From Planctomycetota bacterium (GTDB taxonomy: Bacteria; Planctomycetota; Phycisphaerae; UBA1845; PWPN01), in the NCBI GenBank assembly GCA_022711465.1, contig JAKLEZ010000006.1:217702-281701 (forward strand): a DNA stretch of 64,000 nucleotides. Direction: 5' to 3'. The notes below the pieces were generated by a model. It did no database searches, was not told the DNA's origin, and saw nothing but the letters and a program-made list of their open reading frames with translations. Shown here one piece after another: positions 36,650 through 44,154 of the stretch. How positions within the stretch are numbered: position 1 is the stretch's first letter; each line of letters begins with the position of its first letter. The position numbers were made by a program, and so were the translations under genes.

Positions 36650-38056
36650 CTACCGGCCCTGCGGCGGAGACCCGGCGATGGGTTTCACCACCGGGGCCAC
36701 ACTGAAAAGATCCGTCCGGGTGCGGCCGTTCTCCGTGATTCGCGACACGGAATACACTGTCCCGTCCTTGCCGACGGCGATCGAGTTGACGTATGCCGGC
36801 CGGTCGCCGTTTGCGAAGAAGATCGCTCCGTGGTCGCTGTACGTCGCGGCAGGGATGTCGTAGGTGATCAGGTGCAGGTTCTCGATCCCCTTGGACTCGC
36901 CCTTGCCCGTGGTGTCCTTTCCCACGATCCGCTTCCCGTCGACGTACACCGGACCGCCGGTCAGATAGTAGAGCGTTCGCTGATCCGGCCCCAGGGCGAA
37001 ACCGAGGTAGCCGTAGCTGAACTGGTCGTACATACCGCTCCGTTTCGATGGCTCGGAGGTGATGCGACCGAGAACGTCCACTCGGACCGCTCGCGGGTCG
37101 AAGCGGAACAGGTAGCCGGAGTTGCCGTGTACGCCATAGACGACTTCCTCGATCGGGTGCCAGGCCGTCTGTCGCCAGTTGTAACCCATGTGGCCCGGCG
37201 AGGTGGGGTCATAGAGGCCGAAGTAATCCTTCTTCATATTGTCGCCGGCGACCCGTTCAACGGCATCGCGGTCGAAGCGGTAGCGGAGGATATCACCGCT
37301 CCCGGTGGTGAAGTATGCTGATCCATCGGTCGGGTCGATCGCGATCGAGCGGCAGATCGTGCGATAGGTGGATCCCTTGCCGTTCTCACCCTTCTCGTTG
37401 AACGAACCCAAGTCCTTCATCTCTCTTTTCGCGAGGTCGTAGCGGAAGAAGCAGCCCGTGGGCCAGGTCAGGGCGTAGATCCGCCCGCGCCGGGTATCCA
37501 TGTTCATCGTCAGGACGCCCTCGCGCTGAGGCGCGATCCCGAGGTCCTCAAACTTGGCTGCGGCCATGTCATAGGCCAGGAGATGGCCTCCAGGATAGGG
37601 CCTGTAGCCCGGCGGCGGGACGCCCATCTTCTCCATGTCGTCGATGATGGTGTAGTAACCGGTGTGCGTGGAGAAGTAGAGCTTGCCCCCGCACTCGACG
37701 AAATTGACATGGCTCTTGCCCTGGACGATCGATTTCGAGCCCTTCTCACCGCAGGCCTCGGTCAGGTCACCGCAATGCGCGATGCGGCGAGTCGCCGGGT
37801 CGAACACATACATCTGGGCCCCGACGTCGATCGACTCGCTGCAGAGCACGTAGTAGATCCTGCCGTCGCTGCCGGTGCCCATCCCGTTGTAGGTATCGTG
37901 GGCCAACTCGAAGCCGGAGTTGTAGGTCTGGGCAACCAGCTTCCGTCGGGCACCCGACGGAGCCGCCTCCTTTCGGCTCTCACCTTGTGCCCACCACGGG
38001 CACAGCAGAATGAACGCTGCGGTAAACGCCAAGCGACAAGTCGTAGCCGTTCTCAT
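36650..38056 (-). CDS. Secreted beta-propeller protein of unknown function
   Basis: A 468-residue protein with a signal peptide (LAFTAAFILLCPWWAQG). The mature part is a series of propeller blades, with repeated strings of the type DGRIYYVL, GGKLYFST, RGRIYALT, DGSAYFTTGSGDILRYRFD, RTLYYLTGG and DGTVYSVS. No catalytic residues of known lyases or hydrolases were recognised, though oligogalacturonate-lyase-like and sugar-binding propellers have similar form. It lies between the GH51 gene and the isomerase gene on the same strand and probably belongs to the same glycan-use group. It starts 21 bases after the isomerase stop. Confidence 0.75.
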   Translation of the reverse strand: MRTATTCRLAFTAAFILLCPWWAQGESRKEAAPSGARRKLVAQTYNSGFELAHDTYNGMGTGSDGRIYYVLCSESIDVGAQMYVFDPATRRIAHCGDLTEACGEKGSKSIVQGKSHVNFVECGGKLYFSTHTGYYTIIDDMEKMGVPPPGYRPYPGGHLLAYDMAAAKFEDLGIAPQREGVLTMNMDTRRGRIYALTWPTGCFFRYDLAKREMKDLGSFNEKGENGKGSTYRTICRSIAIDPTDGSAYFTTGSGDILRYRFDRDAVERVAGDNMKKDYFGLYDPTSPGHMGYNWRQTAWHPIEEVVYGVHGNSGYLFRFDPRAVRVDVLGRITSEPSKRSGMYDQFSYGYLGFALGPDQRTLYYLTGGPVYVDGKRIVGKDTTGKGESKGIENLHLITYDIPAATYSDHGAIFFANGDRPAYVNSIAVGKDGTVYSVSRITENGRTRTDLFSVAPVVKPIAGSPPQGR

Positions 38057-38077
38057 GCCTCGCGCCTCGTCAAGTGT

Positions 38078-39034
38078 TCAACGGAACTGGCCCAGCGAGC
38101 GCACGTACGCCACCGAGTCCTCGATCATCTTCCTCGTTTCGGCCTCGGTCATGTCGATACCTTTGACCCCCTCGATCTCCAGGGTGATCGGACCGGCGTA
38201 ACCATGCTGCTTGAGCATTCGGACGACACCCGCCAGATCGACCGCACCCTTGCCGAGGCTTGGGAAACTCCATTCCTCGAGATTGCCGCTGTGATCCTTC
38301 AACTCGACCGTACCGACAAAGTCCATGCACTTCCTGAGTTCAGCCAGAGCGTTCGCGCCCTTGTTGTAGTAGGTGATATTGCCCGTATCGAAGTTGACGC
38401 GAATGTTCGGATGGTTGATCCGCTTCATCGTTTCGGCGTGGACATCGCCGTTGGTGCCCAGATCGGGATGCGTCTCGAGCGTGATCGTGACCCCATACCG
38501 CTCGGCGACGTCGCCTGCCTCGCGAAGGCGTTGGCAGATCGTCTCCTTGGTCGCGCCGCGTCGCTTGGGCGAGAGGAACATGTACCTGACACCCAGTTCT
38601 CGGCAAGTCTCCAACTGCACGGCCAGTTCGCCGACTGAGTCCGGCTTGGACAAATCCGTCTCGCCACGAAGGACCATCGCGGCCAGACCGTGGGTCGCGA
38701 GCCGTTTCTTCACCGCCTCGATCTGATCTGGTGGCGGGACATTCATGAACACGTACCGCACGCCGATCGAGGGCAGGTGCGTCCACGCGATGTCCTGGAA
38801 TCTGCCGTAGCTCGCGAGGCGGCAGACGAGCGCGTTGACCGGTTCGGGGCGGGGCGCGATCGCCCGCTTCTCTGCCGGGGATTTGGCGCAGCCGCTGCCG
38901 AGGAGCAGGATCACGGCCGCCGCACAGCCGGCCGCGAGCCCAGGCGACACGCGCACATTGTGGACGAGCCTGCGAGCCAAGTGAGCTTGCCGCCGCTGAG
39001 ACTCAATGGGCGCATCGATGGGCTCCCTGGGCAT
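38078..39034 (-). CDS. Lipoprotein-like sugar phosphate isomerase/epimerase
   Basis: A 318-residue xylose-isomerase-like TIM barrel. ATG 39034 follows a GAGGAGAA ribosome site; an earlier ATG lies in the same frame. The N-terminus has a long basic segment then ILLLGSGC, a good lipobox, so the enzyme should be exported and anchored, which is unusual for this family. Metal-site residues are present: E in ITLETHPDLG, D in VNFDTGN, the KDH string and E in ITLEIEG. Family members interconvert keto and aldo sugars or act on inositols. The following gene, 21 bases on, is a secreted propeller, suggesting shared substrate processing outside the cytoplasm. Confidence 0.82.
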   Translation of the reverse strand: MPREPIDAPIESQRRQAHLARRLVHNVRVSPGLAAGCAAAVILLLGSGCAKSPAEKRAIAPRPEPVNALVCRLASYGRFQDIAWTHLPSIGVRYVFMNVPPPDQIEAVKKRLATHGLAAMVLRGETDLSKPDSVGELAVQLETCRELGVRYMFLSPKRRGATKETICQRLREAGDVAERYGVTITLETHPDLGTNGDVHAETMKRINHPNIRVNFDTGNITYYNKGANALAELRKCMDFVGTVELKDHSGNLEEWSFPSLGKGAVDLAGVVRMLKQHGYAGPITLEIEGVKGIDMTEAETRKMIEDSVAYVRSLGQFR

Positions 39035-39550
39035 GGGTTCTCCTCGACACAGACGGCTCGGCCGTCGGAATGTGCGGGCGGCGTTTCGCGGCGAGGCAGT
39101 GCCGGGACCGTCCATCGAGCCGCAGATCGCGACCGGCCGGGTGGTTCACCCACCCAACATAGCCGTGCGCCGCGAGCCAAACAAGGGGACGCCAAAGGGC
39201 AGGGACAATCCGAACCTGAACCCACTGGGCCGGCGCTCTCCGACACCCTGCTGTCCCCGACCTCGCAGGCCGCCCGCGGGAGAGCGCCAGGCCGTCCGGC
39301 CGTCCCGGCGGCCCATCCGCCCGGTTGACGTCACCGCCTGCAGGCGGTAGAAAGTAGAAGAGGTGGTCCGCCGCCGGATGAAGGCCTGTCTGCAGACTTG
39401 TGGCACCGTCGGCGTGGCAGGAGAGGACCACATGCTGACACCGTCCATCTCACTCCCGTCCGGGCAGTCGCCGCGGATCGTGGTGCTCACGGCTGCCGGT
39501 GATGATGCTGATATCGAGAGATCACTCCTCACTTCTCAGGAGCAAGCAAG
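39035..39550. other. Intergenic region without recognisable gene
   Basis: A 516-base gap between the divergent isomerase and aminotransferase genes. Open frames here lack ribosome sites and have compositions dominated by arginine, proline and glycine. No terminator, repeat or RNA gene was recognised. It should hold promoters for both directions, but no strong promoter pair was found. Confidence 0.5.
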
Positions 39551-40864
39551 ATGACACGAAAGAAAACGGCAAGTACGCGTCGTGCTTTCCTCAGCAAGAC
39601 CGGCCTGGCAGCAGCCGGGCTGACGCTGGCCCAGTCGTCACCAGCCTCGGCCGCATCGACCGAGAAGCCGGCGCTGCTGGGCGGCGACAAAGCCGTCACC
39701 GCCCGGACCCAAGGAGCAGACACCTGGCCTCTCTACGGCGAGGCCGAAGAGAAGGTGGTGCTGCAGATGCTGCGCCACCCCACCTATGGCCCGAATGATG
39801 AGTTGGAGAATGACTGGAAGGCCTACTACAACGTGCCCTATGCCAAGACGTACTGCAACGGAACCAGCGCTTTGGCGGCCATGTTCTTCGCCCTGGATCT
39901 GCCCCCCGGCAGCGAGATCATGGTGCCCAGCTACACCTTCTTCGCCACGATTGTGCCCATGCGCCTGTTCGGTCTGGTGCCGGTGTTCGTCGACATCAAT
40001 CCCCGCACGCTCAACATGGATCTGGAGGACGCCCGTCGCCGCCTCACCAAGGGCACCCGGGCCATCCTTCCGGTTCACTGGTTCGGCAACCCGGCGGACA
40101 TGGACGGATTCTGTGACTTCGCCAAGGAGAAGGGCCTGATCGTCCTGGAAGACTGTGCCCACGCCCATGGCACCTCGCTCAAGGGCAAGCTCATGGGTAC
40201 TTGGGGAGAGATGTCCATTTTCAGCTTCCAGACCACCAAGCCGCTGCCCGGCATTGAAGGCGGCATGGGCATGTACCGCGATCGCTCTTCCTATGAGCGA
40301 GCCGTGTCCTTCGGGCACTACGACGTGCCCAAGACCTTCGGCCAGGACAGCGCGTATGCCCGCTATGAAGGCACCGGCCTGGGTCTCAAGCTGCGGATGC
40401 ACCCGGTGGCCGCCGTTCTGATCCGCGCCCAGTTCCCGAAGCTCCGCGAGCGCAACGTGAGCGGGGTCCAGCAGGTTCGTTCACTCAACGATCGACTGCT
40501 TCAGCTCCCCGGGCTGTATGATCAGCGCGCCCGGCCGGATGCCCAGCGGCTGTACTATGACGCAAACGTCCTTTTCGTTGAAGAGGCCGAAGCAGGTATT
40601 TCCCGTGACCGGCTGGTCCAGGCCCTGCGTGCGGAAGGCGTGGCGGCCTCACGCTTCGTCTACCGTCTCCAGCACAAATGCGCCCTGTACGCGGAGGAGA
40701 AATGGTGGCACCACAAGCCGGCGATTCCGGAGTTGCCCGGATCTGAGAAGGCGAACGCCACGGCCATCTGGCTTCCGTACTTCACCCGACCGGTCCCGGA
40801 GGTGGTTGAGCAGTACGTCAAGGCCTTCGAGAAGATCTGGGCGCACCGCAAGCAGCTGGCATGA
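39551..40864 (+). CDS. Tat-exported DegT/DnrJ/EryC1 aminotransferase, copy 1
   Basis: A 437-residue PLP-dependent enzyme of the sugar aminotransferase (DegT/AHBA synthase) fold. The N-terminus TRRAFLSKTGLAAAGL is a twin-arginine signal ending at ASA. The fold is complete: GTSALAA binds phosphate, D201 in LEDCAHAHG contacts the pyridine nitrogen, and K230 in FSFQTTKPLPGIEGG is the Schiff-base lysine. Family enzymes transfer amino groups onto nucleotide-activated ketosugars in the cytoplasm, or act as dehydratases. Tat export, which delivers folded cofactor-loaded proteins, explains how it could work outside, but the substrate there is unknown. A close paralog follows 287 bases downstream. Confidence 0.9.
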   Translation: MTRKKTASTRRAFLSKTGLAAAGLTLAQSSPASAASTEKPALLGGDKAVTARTQGADTWPLYGEAEEKVVLQMLRHPTYGPNDELENDWKAYYNVPYAKTYCNGTSALAAMFFALDLPPGSEIMVPSYTFFATIVPMRLFGLVPVFVDINPRTLNMDLEDARRRLTKGTRAILPVHWFGNPADMDGFCDFAKEKGLIVLEDCAHAHGTSLKGKLMGTWGEMSIFSFQTTKPLPGIEGGMGMYRDRSSYERAVSFGHYDVPKTFGQDSAYARYEGTGLGLKLRMHPVAAVLIRAQFPKLRERNVSGVQQVRSLNDRLLQLPGLYDQRARPDAQRLYYDANVLFVEEAEAGISRDRLVQALRAEGVAASRFVYRLQHKCALYAEEKWWHHKPAIPELPGSEKANATAIWLPYFTRPVPEVVEQYVKAFEKIWAHRKQLA

Positions 40865-41017
40865 TCGACCGGCGGCTCGAGGGGTGACGGCTCGAGAGGA
40901 CCAGGATGCAGGCGGCCCCCGGCGCCGATGGGTCGGCGCCCTGGAACTCGAGACCGTCCATCGTCCTGCGAGGGTACCCCGACCGTCCCGGAAGTGACCG
41001 CCAAAGCGCCAGGTGCA

Positions 41018-41046
41018 TTGGTGTCTCAAGGAGCGCGGTGTACAAT
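41018..41046 (+). promoter_or_regulatory. Candidate sigma-70 type promoter
   Basis: TTGGTG and TACAAT are separated by 17 bases, ending 106 bases before the second aminotransferase gene. The spacing is ideal and the -10 is one base from consensus, but the -35 matches only partly. If real, the second paralog has its own promoter. Confidence 0.4.
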
Positions 41047-41151
41047 AAGTCAACGAGGACCGGCGACCTGATCGTGCCAGGTTGCCTGGTTGTGCGTGCT
41101 TCGGCACATCACGTGTCCAATTGACAAACGCTGGCCAGCGGAGGTTCGATC

Positions 41152-42477
41152 ATGATCAACAGAGAAGAACGAGAAACAACGCGTCGCACCTTCCTGAAAG
41201 CGGGTGGAGCGGCCGCGGCCGGGCTGTCTCTTGCCGGACAGGCCCGGGCTGCAGGCAAAGCGGAGGTGCTGGCATTAAAGGGCGGCCCGAAGGCCGTGAC
41301 CGCTCCCGTTGGCGACGCGATGAAATGGCCACAGTACGGCCGGGATGAGGAGATGGCCGTGCTCGAACTGGTGCGCAATCCGAACTACGGCACCATCGCG
41401 CCGTTCGAGAAAGCTTGGGCTGAGTACTTCAAGATGCCGTTCGTGAAGGCACACACCAACGGCACGAGTGCCCTCACCTCGATGCTGTTTGCGCTGGACC
41501 TGCCGGCGGGCAGCGAGATCCTCGTGGCCAGCTACACCACCTGGTTCCCGTGGGCCGGCCCTCGCATGTTCGGCATTGTGCCACGGTTCGTCGACATCGA
41601 TCCCCGCACGCTCAACATCAGCGTCGAAGATTGCCGAAAGAGGCTGACCAAGGACGTGAAGGGCATCCTGGCGGTTGACTGGTTTGGTGTCCCGTGCGAG
41701 ATGGACGCCCTGGCGGACTTCGCCAGGGAGAAAGGCCTTATCCTGCTCGAGGACTGCAGCCATGCCCATGGCGCATCGGTCCAAGGCAAGCTGATCGGCA
41801 CCTGGGGCCGGATGTCGGCATTCAGCCTCCAGATGGGCAAGCCGCTTCCCGCGATCGAGGGCGGCATGGCCATGTACTACGAGCGCAGCGACTTTGAACG
41901 AGCGGTAACCTACGGCAACTACGATCTCCCGAAGACCTTCCCCGAGGACAGTCCGTACCGCAAGTATGATCAGACCGCTTTCGGGGGGAAGCTCCGCATC
42001 CATCCGATGTCGGCGGCGCTCGGCCATTGCCAGCTCAAGAAGCTGGACGAGCACAACAAGCGGATCGTCGCTCTGAACGACGGGCTGAACAAGCGCCTGG
42101 AGCAGCTGCCCGGCCTGGCGGCACAGTATGCCCGGCCCGACATGCAGCGCGTGTACTACCGCGACAACATCCTGCTGATCGACGAGAGGAAAGCCGGCCT
42201 GCCGCGCGATGCGATCGTCAAAGCACTGAAAGCCGAGGGAGTCAGCGTGAGCACGTTCAGCTGGAACGTGCTGCACAAGTACCCGTTCTTCCGGGAAGCC
42301 CAATGGTGGCACCACGTCCCGGCGGACCCGGGCGACTTGACGGGCAGCGATGAGGCGAACCGTCGCGCCATTTCCATACCGATCTTCACCAACGCGGCGC
42401 CCGAGTTGATCGATCAGTATGTCAAGGCATTCGAGAAAGTCTGGGCCCATCGCGAGATGCTCGCCAAGGTCGGATAG
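41152..42477 (+). CDS. Tat-exported DegT/DnrJ/EryC1 aminotransferase, copy 2
   Basis: A 441-residue paralog of the preceding gene, aligning without gaps through the catalytic core. Twin-arginine signal RRTFLKAGGAAAAGLSLAG ends near ARA. Schiff-base lysine is K230 in FSLQMGKPLPAIEGG, ring-nitrogen aspartate D201 in LEDCSHAHG. The substrate-side residues differ from copy 1 (SYTTWFPWAGP against SYTFFATIVPM), so substrates may differ. A ribosome site CGGAGG lies about 10 bases before ATG. The two paralogs lead a row of four exported proteins. An export-competent PLP enzyme pair implies an amine or sugar conversion on the outer side of the membrane, or a non-transferase use of the fold. Confidence 0.9.
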   Translation: MINREERETTRRTFLKAGGAAAAGLSLAGQARAAGKAEVLALKGGPKAVTAPVGDAMKWPQYGRDEEMAVLELVRNPNYGTIAPFEKAWAEYFKMPFVKAHTNGTSALTSMLFALDLPAGSEILVASYTTWFPWAGPRMFGIVPRFVDIDPRTLNISVEDCRKRLTKDVKGILAVDWFGVPCEMDALADFAREKGLILLEDCSHAHGASVQGKLIGTWGRMSAFSLQMGKPLPAIEGGMAMYYERSDFERAVTYGNYDLPKTFPEDSPYRKYDQTAFGGKLRIHPMSAALGHCQLKKLDEHNKRIVALNDGLNKRLEQLPGLAAQYARPDMQRVYYRDNILLIDERKAGLPRDAIVKALKAEGVSVSTFSWNVLHKYPFFREAQWWHHVPADPGDLTGSDEANRRAISIPIFTNAAPELIDQYVKAFEKVWAHREMLAKVG

Positions 42478-42568
42478 GCCTGCATCGATACTGGCATGAG
42501 GTCGTTGGCCTGGACACGAAGCCGCGGGCACGTCTTTGATGTCGCATGACCGGCCGGAGGAGTCTCTC

Positions 42569-44050
42569 ATGAGCGGTGATGGCACCTGCGATCCGAACCA
42601 GGCGACGCGGAGGCAATTCCTCGCAGCCGCCGGCGCGGCGGCGGTCACACTGGCCCACGCGTCTCCGTCGCTCGCCGCGGAGACGGCAACGTACCGTGAG
42701 ACCGAGGGCGAGACAACCGCGACGGGCCGATCGAACGGGCCGGTTCCGGCCGGTGGGGAACTGAAGATCGCCGTCTTTCAGGCCGACGTGACTCCGCCGC
42801 TGGGCAGCCCGCTCTGCAGGGCGCTGGTCAGGCCGGCCAGGAAGATCATCGACCCGCTGTCCGCCCGGGGTCTGGTACTGCTTGCGGACGAGCGCCCCAT
42901 CGTGCTGTGCGCCCTGGACTGGACGTCCGTTCAGAACGGCGGCTACCGGGTTTGGCGCGAGGCCCTGGCCAAGGCGGCCGGCACGACCCCGGAGCGAGTC
43001 GCCGTCCACGCGGTCCATCAGCATGATGCCCCCAGCGTGGACTTTGACATCGACGAGCTGCTCATCCCTCGCGGACTGGGCGGCAGGGTCTGTGATGGGC
43101 CATCGGCGCGGGCGGCCCTGGAGCGGGTGGTGCGGGCCCTGACGCAGAGCCTGGAGCAGCCGCGGCGGGTGACGCATCTGGGCTTGGGGCAGGCAAGAGT
43201 CGATCGAGTCGCATCCAATCGGCGAATCATCGGTCCCGACGGCAAGATCCTGCACGGCAGGATGAGTAGCTGCAAGGATCCCGCGGTCGCGGCCCACCCC
43301 GAGGGGACGATTGACCCTGACGTCAAGCTGGTCAGCTTCTGGGACGGGGACACGCCGCTGGCGGCCATGACCTACTATGCCACCCACCCCCAGAGCTTCT
43401 ATGGACGCGGGGCGGTGAGCGCCGACTTCGTCGGTCTGGCCAGGAGTCTGCGCGAGGCGGCCGAGCCCGAGGTCTTCCATGTGCATTTCAACGGAGCCGG
43501 TGGAAACGTCGCCGCCGGCAAGTACAACGACGGCAGCCCCGGGCGCCGGTTCGAACTGGCCGGCCGGTTGGCGGACGGAATGACTCGCGCCTGGGAGAGC
43601 GTCAAGAAAGAACCGCTCCGCGCGGCGGATCTGGGCTGGCGAGTGCTGCCGGTCAAACTCCCGGTCCGCAAGGAACTTACGGAGGAAGCATGCCTGAAGG
43701 TCCTGGATGACCCCAACCAGGCGCTGCGGGAGCGAGCCAACGCAGCCGGTGGGCTGATCTGGGTGCGCCGCTGCGCCCGGGGAGAGTCGATCGACCTGAC
43801 CTGTTTGCGGATGGGCACTGCCTACGTGCTGCACATGCCTGGCGAGCTGTTTGTTGAGTACCAGCTCGCGGCGGCCGCGATGCGCCCGGATGCTTTCCTC
43901 TGTATGGCCGCGTACGGCGATTGCGGCCCGCAGTACATTGGCACGAAGATCGCCTACGCCCAGGGAGGCTACGAGACAGGTCCCGCATCGTGCGTCGCAC
44001 CCGAGACAGAACAGGTTCTAGAATCGGCTATCCGCACACTCCTTTCCTGA
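42569..44050 (+). CDS. Tat-exported protein of neutral ceramidase fold, copy 1
   Basis: A 493-residue protein; ATG 42569 follows GGAGGAG and gives a Tat signal (TRRQFLAAAGAAAVTL). The mature part matches the N-terminal domain of neutral/alkaline ceramidases: FQADVTPPLGSPLC at the start, H150-Q-H152-D153 (VHQHDAPS) and H273 in YATHPQSFYGRG as likely zinc ligands. Where ceramidases have the nucleophile in GDxSPN, this protein has GNVAAGKYN, with no serine. True ceramidase activity is therefore doubtful, and a metal-dependent hydrolysis of another amide or ester is possible. It follows the aminotransferase pair by 91 bases and precedes a paralog. Confidence 0.82.
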   Translation: MSGDGTCDPNQATRRQFLAAAGAAAVTLAHASPSLAAETATYRETEGETTATGRSNGPVPAGGELKIAVFQADVTPPLGSPLCRALVRPARKIIDPLSARGLVLLADERPIVLCALDWTSVQNGGYRVWREALAKAAGTTPERVAVHAVHQHDAPSVDFDIDELLIPRGLGGRVCDGPSARAALERVVRALTQSLEQPRRVTHLGLGQARVDRVASNRRIIGPDGKILHGRMSSCKDPAVAAHPEGTIDPDVKLVSFWDGDTPLAAMTYYATHPQSFYGRGAVSADFVGLARSLREAAEPEVFHVHFNGAGGNVAAGKYNDGSPGRRFELAGRLADGMTRAWESVKKEPLRAADLGWRVLPVKLPVRKELTEEACLKVLDDPNQALRERANAAGGLIWVRRCARGESIDLTCLRMGTAYVLHMPGELFVEYQLAAAAMRPDAFLCMAAYGDCGPQYIGTKIAYAQGGYETGPASCVAPETEQVLESAIRTLLS

Positions 44051-44154
44051 GGACTCGGATACCCCAGGTGCCCTGCGGCCGCAATCCGCGTTGCCCGTTC
44101 CTGGGCCAGCCGGATGAAGCCCGCGGTCGCGATTGCTGAAACGGAGGTCTCGCC

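Noticed and set aside
42569..44050. Naming the ceramidase-fold proteins as ceramidases
   Set aside because: The serine nucleophile of the GDxSPN motif is absent in both copies, so the activity name is not supported.
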